5,552 bases of DNA from Synergistaceae bacterium (lineage in GTDB: Bacteria; Synergistota; Synergistia; Synergistales; Aminobacteriaceae). This document shows, one piece after another, positions 1 to 5,415 of the stretch. The notes beneath the pieces are model-generated. The model did not search any database. It was not told the DNA's origin and saw only the letters and a list, made by a program, of their open reading frames with translations. The stretch's first letter is position 1; each line of letters opens with the position of its first letter. The DNA lies in assembly GCA_031289165.1 (NCBI GenBank), contig JAITPZ010000171.1, positions 1-5,552 of the forward strand, in the 5' to 3' direction. A program made the translations under genes and the position numbers.

Positions 1-2
1 CT

Positions 3-77
3 CTCGTCATCTCGTCTCCCGATGCGCTGAACGGAATTCGCCGCGTCGCGGGACGGGTCGGGGGAAACATCCAATGA
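3..77 (+). CDS. C-terminal end of an unidentified upstream gene (5' partial)
   Basis: The frame starting at base 3 is open from the window edge to a TGA at 75-77, giving about 24 residues that end in GRVGGNIQ. The stop overlaps the permease ATG as ATGA, the arrangement typical of translationally coupled genes within an operon. Third positions are mostly G or C, as in the neighbouring genes. In ABC importer operons of this class the gene before the permease is usually the ATP-binding subunit or a second permease. The short tail shows no motif that identifies either, so the product is unassigned. The +2 frame is also open across this stretch, so the real frame is not certain. Confidence 0.45.
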   Translation, partial: LVISSPDALNGIRRVAGRVGGNIQ

Positions 78-1039
78 GCCCTCTTTCCGCGGCGTCGGGA
101 CGCGATCTTTTGCTTCGGAAGGCCCGATTTTTGCTGCTTCTGAGCGTGATCGCGGCGCTGTTTTTCGTCGGCGACAGGGTGTCGAGCGGTTTTCTCACAT
201 GGCGCCACGCGGGGGTGATCCTGCGCACCGCTTCCTTCGTCGGGGTCGCGGCGATCGGCCAGACGCTGGTCGTTCTGACGGGCGGCATCGATCTTTCCGT
301 CGGCGCGCTGATCACCATGGGGAACGTCTTTACCTGCATGTTCGTCAACGGGCAGAACGGGAACACCCTTCACGCCGTCCTCCTGGTGTTTCTGATCGGA
401 GCGATGGCCGGCTGCCTCAGCGGCTTCGGCGTCTCCGTCCTGCACATCTCGCCGATGGTGATGACGATGGCGACAGGGACGATCGTCACGGGAATTACGC
501 TTGTGGCGAGCCACGGCTCCCCGAAGGGCCAGGCCTCTCCGCTTTTGCGCGTCCTCGGCGTGGGGAGCAGGTTGGGCCTGCCGGTCACCGTGTGGCTCTG
601 GCTGGCCCTGTCCATCGTCGTCGTGATCGTGCTGCGCCGTACCACCTTCGGGCGCAAAATTTACTGCGTCGGCGCGGGCGAAACGGCGGCGCTCTTTTCG
701 GGGATCGACGTCAACAGCGTCAGGATCCGCTGCTACGCGATCTCCGGCGTGACGGCGATGCTCGTCGGGGTGATGATGGCGGGCTACACCGAGACCGCCT
801 TTCTGGGCATCGGCACGGAGTACACGCTTTCCTCCATCACGGCGGTCGTCATCGGAGGAACGTCCATGGCCGGCGGCCGGGGCAGCTACACGGGCACGGT
901 GCTGGGGGCGATCCTTCTCGTTCTGATCGAGAGCCTCCTCACCGTCATGAACATCCAGGAGGCCGGGAAAAAAATCGTGGGCGGCCTCGTGATCCTGGCG
1001 ATCATTACGCTTTACTACAGGGCGGAAAAGAGAGGGTAA
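74..1039 (+). CDS. RbsC-type ABC transporter permease (ribose/sugar or related importer)
   Basis: This is an inner-membrane permease of the BPD_transp_2 family (RbsC/XylH/AraH class), which forms the channel of a binding-protein-dependent importer. The 321 residues are normal for the family and are mostly hydrophobic, with roughly eight to ten membrane segments. Family landmarks are present: TLVVLTGGIDLSVGA at residues 64-78, the cytoplasmic loop TTFGRKIYCVGAGETAA at about 190-206 that contacts the ATPase, and AVVIGGTSMAGGRGSYTG at about 257-274. The ATG overlaps the stop of the previous frame (ATGA), with a weak GGGGGA eight bases upstream, so translation is probably coupled. The frame is open upstream of this ATG, but there is no better start. 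It appears to be the last gene of its operon, because a strong hairpin follows. Substrate cannot be told from the sequence: pentoses, other sugars, autoinducer-2 or nucleosides are all handled by relatives. Confidence 0.9.
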   Translation: MSPLSAASGRDLLLRKARFLLLLSVIAALFFVGDRVSSGFLTWRHAGVILRTASFVGVAAIGQTLVVLTGGIDLSVGALITMGNVFTCMFVNGQNGNTLHAVLLVFLIGAMAGCLSGFGVSVLHISPMVMTMATGTIVTGITLVASHGSPKGQASPLLRVLGVGSRLGLPVTVWLWLALSIVVVIVLRRTTFGRKIYCVGAGETAALFSGIDVNSVRIRCYAISGVTAMLVGVMMAGYTETAFLGIGTEYTLSSITAVVIGGTSMAGGRGSYTGTVLGAILLVLIESLLTVMNIQEAGKKIVGGLVILAIITLYYRAEKRG

Positions 1040-1088
1040 AATCGCGGGGGTCTTTCGACCGGGACGAGTATTGGGACTGAGATATCGA

Positions 1089-1168
1089 AGAGGGCTGATT
1101 GAAGTTCGGGAGGGCCGCGCGGACCGAGGGGTTGCGCAGCATTGCCCCTGAATTTTAATCAGCCTTTT
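1089..1168 (+). terminator. Long imperfect stem-loop, probable terminator of the ABC operon
   Basis: Bases 1089-1109 can pair with 1148-1168 in 21 consecutive pairs, five of them G-U. The core is the exact inverted repeat GGCTGATT (1093-1100) / AATCAGCC (1157-1164). After a two-base bulge, GGGC (1112-1115) can pair with GCCC (1144-1147), and GCGC (1117-1120) with GCGC (1134-1137) near the tip. The 3' arm ends in TTTT (1165-1168) that pairs with a purine-rich 5' foot, as in intrinsic terminators. It lies 50 bases after the permease stop and before the adiA promoter region. The U-run is short and the stem is much longer than usual, so a repetitive hairpin element or a regulatory leader structure are alternatives. 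Confidence 0.45.
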
Positions 1169-1217
1169 CCATATTCCACGGATAATAAAAAGCGTTAAAA
1201 TTTCAACTATGTAAAAT
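1169..1217 (+). promoter_or_regulatory. AT-rich candidate promoter region of the adiA-adiC operon
   Basis: GC content drops sharply between the hairpin and the decarboxylase start. Possible -10 elements are GATAAT (1181-1186) and TAAAAT (1212-1217). The first would leave an untranslated leader of about 45 bases; the second would place the transcript start almost on the ribosome binding site. Neither has a convincing -35 box at 16-18 bases, which suggests an activator-dependent or alternative-sigma promoter. The assignment rests mainly on position between two transcription units and on base composition. Confidence 0.25.
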
Positions 1218-1226
1218 TGAGGTTGT

Positions 1227-1233
1227 GGAGGGG
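1227..1233 (+). promoter_or_regulatory. Ribosome binding site that fixes the adiA start
   Basis: GGAGGGG ends six bases before the ATG at 1240 and is the best Shine-Dalgarno match around the gene start. It lies inside the longer reading frame that begins with GTG at 1225, and that GTG has only a GAGG two bases upstream, too close to work well. A third in-frame ATG at 1258 has a weaker GGGTGAG. ATG 1240 is therefore preferred. Confidence 0.6.
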
Positions 1234-1239
1234 TTGAAT

Positions 1240-3552
1240 ATGGAAAGGGTGAGAATTATGGATTCAACAGGAAGTCACCTCGAGTTGAAGGTTCTTTTCG
1301 TCTGCCGGGATCTGACCGTCGAAACGGCGACGGGGCGCGCCGCCCGCGCGTTGATCGACGACCTGAAGGAGGAGGCCGTCATCGTCATCGAGGCCGTGAG
1401 CGCTCCGGATGCGGCGGCTGCCGTGGCCTCCGACACGGCGATCCAGTGCGTCGTGCTCGACTGGAACCTGCCCGATGACGGCCATCACGACGAGGCCGTG
1501 GCCGTGCTGCGGGAGATAAGAAAGCGTTCCGATACGCTGCCCGTTTTTCTTCTGTCGGACCGGGGCTCCGTCCAGGAGATCCCCGTGGAGTTCATCCGGA
1601 AGGTGGATGACTTCATCTGGCTTCTGGGCGACACTCCGGACTTCATCAGCGGACGCATCCTCGCGGCGGCCACCCGGTACAGGCAGACCCTGCTTCCGCC
1701 CATGTTCAGGGCGCTGATCGAGTTTGCCGGGGTCCACGAGTACTCCTGGCACACCCCCGGTCACACCGGCGGCACCGCGTTTCTGAAGTCCCCGGCGGGT
1801 CGGGCCTTCTTCTCCTATTTCGGCGAGAACCTCCTGCGCAGCGACCTCTCGATCTCCGTGGGAGAATTGGGCTCCCTGCTGGACCACTCCGGCCCCATAG
1901 GCAAAAGCGAACAGTACGCCGCCGAGGTGTTCGGTTCGCACCGCACCTACTACGTCACCAACGGCTCCTCCACCTCGAATCGAGTGATCCTCATGGCGAG
2001 CGTCACCCGGGATCAGGTGACCCTCTGCGACCGCAACTGCCACAAGTCCGTGGAGCACGCCATGACCATGACGGGGGCCATCCCCGCCTACCTCCGGCCG
2101 TCGCGCAACCGGTACGGCATCATCGGGCCGATCTATCCCGAGCGCCTGGATAAGGAGGCGATCGCCGCGACGATCAGGGCGAATCCGCTGGTGAAAGATG
2201 GAATCGACCCGACTCCCGCCCACGTCGTCATCACCAACTCCACTTACGACGGCCTTTGCTACAACGTCAGACGCGTCGTTGAGCTGCTGAACCCCTCCGT
2301 CGACCGGCTGCATTTCGACGAGGCCTGGTACGGCTACGCCCGGTTCAACCCCCTCTATAAAGATCGTTTCGCGATGTACGGCTCGGCGGAGGACTACCCG
2401 AAGGACGCTCCCACCGTATTCGCCACGCAGTCCACCCACAAACTTCTGGCCGCGCTTTCCCAGGCCTCCATGATCCACGTCCGCGACGGCCGCAGCGCCA
2501 TTGCGCATCAGCGTTTCAACGAGTCCTTCATGATGCACGCCTCCACCTCGCCGCAGTACGCGATCATCGCCTCCACGGACGTCAGCGCCGCCATGATGGA
2601 CGGCCCGGCCGGAAAGGCCCTGACGACGGAGGCCATCGAGGAAGCCGTCGCCTTTCGGCAGTTCATGTCCCGTACCCGGTCCGACTACGCCGAAAAGGGA
2701 GAGTGGTTTTTCGACTGCTGGCAGCCTCGAAAGGTGGGGGACGTGCCCTTTTATGAGGCGTCCCCGGATACGCTCCTTCAGGATCCCTCGGCCTGGGTGC
2801 TGCACCCGGGCGAAGCCTGGCATGGATTCGAGGACCTTGAGGACGACTACTGTATGCTGGACCCGATCAAGGTCTCCGTCCTCACGCCCGGCATGGGCGA
2901 CGACGGCGCTCCGGAGGCAAACGGTATCCCCGCGTCGGTAGTCGCCTCTTACCTGGACCACCACGGCATCGTCGTCGAGAAGACCACCGACTTCACCATC
3001 CTCTTTCTGTTTTCCATTGGCGTCACGAAGGGCAAATGGGGATCCCTCCTGAACGCGCTCCTGGATTTCAAACGCGACTACGACGCCGACGTTCCTCTTA
3101 AACGGGCGCTGCCCGCCCTGGTGGAGGGATATCCCTCTGCTTACTCGGGCATGGGCCTGAAAGAGTTGTGCGACGGCATGTTCCACGCGATGAAGGAATT
3201 GAAAACCACGGCCATGATGGCCGGCGCCTTCTCCGAGCTGCCCTGCCCGGCGCTGAGTCCCATCGAGACCTACGAGCGGCTGGTCCGGAACGACGTGGAG
3301 TCCGTCGGGCTGGACGCGCTGGCCGGGCGCGTGGCGGCCACGGGGGTCGTTCCCTACCCGCCGGGAATTCCCCTGCTGATGCCGGGGGAGAACGCGGGGG
3401 CCGCGGACGGCGCCGTTATCGGCTATCTGAAATCCCTGGAGAGCTTCGACCTGCGCTTCCCCGGTTTCGGACACGACACCCACGGCGTCGAGGTCGAGGA
3501 GGGCCGATACCGCCTCCTTGTCCTGAGGGACAAAAGGGGAAGGGGTGAGTGA
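1240..3552 (+). CDS. adiA: AdiA-type arginine decarboxylase, PLP-dependent (Orn/Lys/Arg decarboxylase family)
   Basis: This cytoplasmic enzyme should convert L-arginine to agmatine plus CO2, consuming a proton. It has 770 residues from ATG 1240, close to the about 756 of E. coli AdiA. In that numbering, residues 15-145 form the flavodoxin/receiver-like wing domain, about 150-580 the PLP-binding aspartate-aminotransferase fold, and the rest the C-terminal domain. Visible landmarks are SWHTPGHTGG (169-178), the phosphate loop NGSSTSN (241-247), DRNCHKS with the ring-stacking His268, HFDEAW with the pyridine-binding Asp360, and STHKLL with the Schiff-base Lys401. The segment DEAWYGYARFNP (360-371) matches AdiA as I recall it, where lysine decarboxylases CadA/LdcC have FDSAWVPY. 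The phosphate loop and the stretch LSQASMIHV look more like the lysine enzymes, so the substrate is likely arginine but not proven. The antiporter gene follows immediately, which supports an amino-acid-dependent acid-resistance or energy-conserving role. No AdiY-like regulator is adjacent. Confidence 0.88.
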   Translation: MERVRIMDSTGSHLELKVLFVCRDLTVETATGRAARALIDDLKEEAVIVIEAVSAPDAAAAVASDTAIQCVVLDWNLPDDGHHDEAVAVLREIRKRSDTLPVFLLSDRGSVQEIPVEFIRKVDDFIWLLGDTPDFISGRILAAATRYRQTLLPPMFRALIEFAGVHEYSWHTPGHTGGTAFLKSPAGRAFFSYFGENLLRSDLSISVGELGSLLDHSGPIGKSEQYAAEVFGSHRTYYVTNGSSTSNRVILMASVTRDQVTLCDRNCHKSVEHAMTMTGAIPAYLRPSRNRYGIIGPIYPERLDKEAIAATIRANPLVKDGIDPTPAHVVITNSTYDGLCYNVRRVVELLNPSVDRLHFDEAWYGYARFNPLYKDRFAMYGSAEDYPKDAPTVFATQSTHKLLAALSQASMIHVRDGRSAIAHQRFNESFMMHASTSPQYAIIASTDVSAAMMDGPAGKALTTEAIEEAVAFRQFMSRTRSDYAEKGEWFFDCWQPRKVGDVPFYEASPDTLLQDPSAWVLHPGEAWHGFEDLEDDYCMLDPIKVSVLTPGMGDDGAPEANGIPASVVASYLDHHGIVVEKTTDFTILFLFSIGVTKGKWGSLLNALLDFKRDYDADVPLKRALPALVEGYPSAYSGMGLKELCDGMFHAMKELKTTAMMAGAFSELPCPALSPIETYERLVRNDVESVGLDALAGRVAATGVVPYPPGIPLLMPGENAGAADGAVIGYLKSLESFDLRFPGFGHDTHGVEVEEGRYRLLVLRDKRGRGE

Positions 3553-3553
3553 A

Positions 3554-5044
3554 ATGGCGGAGTCCGGGGAGAGGAGTCAGAGTTCCGGAAAGATAGGCGT
3601 GGTGGCGGCCACGATGATGGTCGCCGGCAATATGATGGGGTCGGGGGTATTCATGCTTCCCGCCAACCTAGCCGCGACGGGCGGCATAGCGATTTTTGGC
3701 TGGCTGGTCACGATCGTGGGCGCCGTCTCCCTGGCTCTGGTATTCGCCAAACTGGCGTCGATCAACCCGGCCGCGGGCGGCCCCTACGCCTATACGCGCC
3801 TGGCGTTCGGGGATTACATGGGGTATCAGAGCAACCTGATCTATTGGCTGGCGAACGTGGTGGGCAACGTGGGGCTGGCCGTCGCGGGGGTGGGGTACCT
3901 GACCGTGTTTTTCCCCTCCCTCAGGGACCCGCTGAACGCCGCCCTCGTCCAGGTGGCGTTCATCTGGTTCTTCACCTGGGCGAACATTCTCGGCCCCGCC
4001 ACAGTTGGATGGATTCAGTCCTGCACCACGTTCCTGGCGTTGATCCCCATCCTCGGAGTGGCGATTTTCGGCTGGTTCTGGTTCAGTCCCTCCACTTACA
4101 TGGCGGGCTGGAACGTCTCCGGGCAGAACTTCGTGGGCGCGGTGGGCGCGACTTTGAACTTCACGCTGTGGGCCTTCATCGGAGTCGAGAGCGCCTCGGT
4201 CTCGGCGGGGGTCGTCGATAATCCGTCGAAAAACGTGCCCATCGCCACGGTGGGCGGCGTTCTGATCGCCGCCGTGTGCTATATCCTCAGCTCCAGCGCC
4301 ATCATGGGCATGATCCCGAACGCCGATCTCGTGAAGTCCTCGGCGCCCTTTGTGGACGCCGTCGCCATCGCTCTGGGACCCACTGTGGGCCGCGCCGTGG
4401 CCCTCTGCGCGGCTCTGGGCTGCCTGGGGTCTCTGGCGGGCTGGACGCTGCTGGTGGGGCAGACGGCCAAGGCCGCGGCCGACGACGGGCTTTTCCCCAA
4501 CCTGTTCGCGAAGATCAACAAAAAGGGAGTTCCCTCAAGCGGGCTTGCCCTCGTCGCCGTCATCATGACGATTCAGGTGCTGGCGACCATGTCCCCCACG
4601 GCCGGGGCGCAGTTCGGCAAGATCGCCTCCATCGCCGTCATTATGACGCTTCTGCCCTACATCTACTCGGCCATCTCCATCAGGGTGCTGGGCTGGCATA
4701 AAATGGCGGACAGGGAGTATGCCTTTTACTGCGCCGTCGGCCTCGTGGGCGCCGTCTACAGCCTGTGGGCGATGATCGGGTCCGACGGCGAACAGACGCG
4801 GTGGTCTCTGATCTTCGTCATCGCGACGATGGTGTTCTACGCGATGGGGCTGAACCGGAAACGCGAGATCGAGGAGGGACACCTGCGCCCCGGCGGCACC
4901 GCTCCGTCCTGGATTCGGTACGCCACGCTGGGCGTGACGATCCTCATGCTCGTGTTTATGTTCTGGCACTCCGTGGGGCGGCACGAAAACCTGAACCTGA
5001 TCCGCCGCGCCCACTCGCCGGAAACGGTCGTCCAGCGGCAGTAG
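3554..5044 (+). CDS. adiC: AdiC-type arginine/agmatine antiporter (APC superfamily)
   Basis: This inner-membrane exchanger should import arginine and export agmatine for the decarboxylase encoded just before it. It has 496 residues from ATG 3554. The first about 440 match E. coli AdiC as I recall it almost throughout, including GNMMGSGVFMLPANLA (25-40), WAFIGVESASVSAGV (206-220), VPIATVGGVLIAAVCY (228-243) and GWTLLVGQTAKAAADDGLF (296-314). Residues matching AdiC's substrate site and gates are kept: Asn26 (N22), Ser30 (S26), Tyr97 (Y93), Asn105 (N101), Trp206 (W202), Glu212 (E208) and Trp297 (W293). The pH-sensing Tyr74 corresponds to Tyr78. Cys97 is replaced by Asn101 and Met104 by Leu108. 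About 50 extra C-terminal residues include a hydrophobic stretch (about 457-473) that may be a thirteenth membrane helix. GTG 3545 is an alternative start overlapping adiA by 8 nt; ATG 3554, one base after the adiA stop with GGTGAG just upstream, is preferred. Both starts imply coupling to adiA. Confidence 0.9.
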   Translation: MAESGERSQSSGKIGVVAATMMVAGNMMGSGVFMLPANLAATGGIAIFGWLVTIVGAVSLALVFAKLASINPAAGGPYAYTRLAFGDYMGYQSNLIYWLANVVGNVGLAVAGVGYLTVFFPSLRDPLNAALVQVAFIWFFTWANILGPATVGWIQSCTTFLALIPILGVAIFGWFWFSPSTYMAGWNVSGQNFVGAVGATLNFTLWAFIGVESASVSAGVVDNPSKNVPIATVGGVLIAAVCYILSSSAIMGMIPNADLVKSSAPFVDAVAIALGPTVGRAVALCAALGCLGSLAGWTLLVGQTAKAAADDGLFPNLFAKINKKGVPSSGLALVAVIMTIQVLATMSPTAGAQFGKIASIAVIMTLLPYIYSAISIRVLGWHKMADREYAFYCAVGLVGAVYSLWAMIGSDGEQTRWSLIFVIATMVFYAMGLNRKREIEEGHLRPGGTAPSWIRYATLGVTILMLVFMFWHSVGRHENLNLIRRAHSPETVVQRQ

Positions 5045-5158
5045 TTTCCACACTCCCTGCTGGAGCGCCGTGAACGTCACGCACACGGCCATAAGCGGAA
5101 TATCGTCGATTTTTGCCCTGTAGATTCAGCAATGAACGCCATTCTGTGCCTGCTCATA

Positions 5159-5187
5159 TTGACGGGGTTTAAGCGATATGCTAAAAT
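5159..5187 (+). promoter_or_regulatory. Sigma70-type promoter, probably for tctC
   Basis: TTGACG (5159-5164) is followed after exactly 17 bases by TAAAAT (5182-5187), which is preceded by TGC (5179-5181), an extended -10 element. This is the best promoter match in the window and would start transcription near 5194. The leader to the tctC ATG would then be about 220 nt. No comparably good promoter is seen closer to tctC. The whole element lies within an inverted repeat, which suggests repressor control. Confidence 0.6.
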
Positions 5188-5193
5188 CCCGTC
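5161..5193. repeat. Imperfect inverted repeat overlapping the tctC promoter
   Basis: Bases 5161-5174 pair with 5180-5193 around the five-base centre GATAT. There are twelve Watson-Crick pairs, one G-T pair (5167/5187) and one A-A mismatch (5171/5183). The outer arms read GACGGG and CCCGTC. The left arm carries most of the -35 box and the right arm the -10 box. With no T-run on either side it is unlikely to be an intrinsic terminator; an operator dyad is the simpler reading, although it could fold as RNA in read-through transcripts from adiC. Confidence 0.6.
5168..5177 (+). repeat. Direct repeat TTTAAGCGAT, copy 1
   Basis: This exact 10-bp sequence recurs at 5276-5285, 108 bp downstream, about ten helical turns. 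Copy 1 lies in the promoter spacer inside the inverted repeat. It may be a shared half-site for one regulator; the match is short enough that chance is not excluded. Confidence 0.4.
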
Positions 5194-5262
5194 ATAATCC
5201 AAAGAATTCAAATAAATTAGTCTGAGCTTCTCTTCATCAGTAATCTGCTTTCGGTTTGAAAT

Positions 5263-5274
5263 TCGACCGGTCGA
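5263..5274. repeat. Perfect 12-bp palindrome, possible operator
   Basis: TCGACCGGTCGA is a perfect palindrome. After one mismatched pair the symmetry continues for three more bases on each side (AAA at 5259-5261, TTT at 5276-5278). As RNA it could form only a very small hairpin, so a binding site for a dimeric protein is more likely. It sits about 70 bp after the predicted transcript start and about 140 bp before tctC, and runs directly into copy 2 of the 10-bp direct repeat. Confidence 0.45.
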
Positions 5275-5275
5275 T

Positions 5276-5285
5276 TTTAAGCGAT
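5276..5285 (+). repeat. Direct repeat TTTAAGCGAT, copy 2
   Basis: Identical to bases 5168-5177 and placed immediately after the 12-bp palindrome. The flanking bases differ from copy 1 on both sides, so the identity is limited to ten bases. Confidence 0.4.
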
Positions 5286-5364
5286 TGATTATTGAGCGTG
5301 GTTCTTATTGAAGAGTTTTGTTCGGAAGCGGCTTAGAGGAAGCTTTTAAGAAAGAAAGTTAAAA

Positions 5365-5393
5365 AAAGCGGTGGCTTTGTACGGCAGTACAAA
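5365..5393 (+). promoter_or_regulatory. Two mutually exclusive hairpins just before the tctC ribosome binding site
   Basis: AAAGC (5365-5369) can pair with GCTTT (5374-5378) around the loop GGTG. TTTGTAC (5376-5382) can pair perfectly with GTACAAA (5387-5393) around GGCA. The two stems share TTT at 5376-5378, so only one can be fully formed. The second, with seven perfect pairs, is the more stable and ends seven bases before AGGAGG. It may stabilise the mRNA 5' end or tune ribosome access. No known riboswitch class is recognised. Confidence 0.4.
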
Positions 5394-5400
5394 AAATCTG

Positions 5401-5406
5401 AGGAGG
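5401..5406 (+). promoter_or_regulatory. Consensus ribosome binding site of tctC
   Basis: A full AGGAGG lies nine bases before the ATG at 5416. It is the strongest Shine-Dalgarno sequence in the window and implies high translation, as expected for an abundant periplasmic binding protein. Confidence 0.8.
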
Positions 5407-5415
5407 TCGTTTGCT

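Larger units (their letters stand above)
5045..5415. other. 371-nt intergenic region between adiC and tctC: regulatory region, no convincing gene
   Basis: The first part (5045 to about 5130) keeps the GC-rich composition of adiC; from about 5140 on the DNA is AT-rich and structured. No clear terminator follows adiC: a GCCGTG/CACGGC stem at 5067-5089 lacks a T-run. The frame in phase with adiC stays open for 50 codons after its TAG, to TAA at 5195-5197, and two other frames here also give short open stretches. None has a ribosome binding site or a recognised product. The second part holds the tctC promoter, an overlapping dyad, a palindrome, a direct repeat and two hairpins, listed separately. 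Confidence 0.6.

Noticed and set aside
199..1080. A 293-codon frame overlapping the permease on the same strand
   Set aside because: The translation is almost entirely Arg, Gly, Asp and His, typical of an off-frame reading of GC-rich coding DNA; the permease frame has clear family motifs.
1264..3483. A 739-codon open frame on the minus strand opposite adiA
   Set aside because: It is a shadow of the GC-rich decarboxylase gene: low-complexity Arg/Gly/Val/His-rich translation, no family motifs, and complete overlap with a certain gene.
5067..5089. GCCGTG/CACGGC stem as the adiC terminator
   Set aside because: Only six pairs with an 11-base loop and no following T-run; not enough to call a terminator.
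4535..5092. Minus-strand open frame of 185 codons across the adiC end
   Set aside because: It lies mostly antisense to adiC, its translation is Arg/His/Asp/Gly-rich, and it has no ribosome binding site.
5132..5197. Small ORF starting MNAILCLLILTG
   Set aside because: No Shine-Dalgarno sequence, only 21 codons, and it overlaps the predicted tctC promoter.
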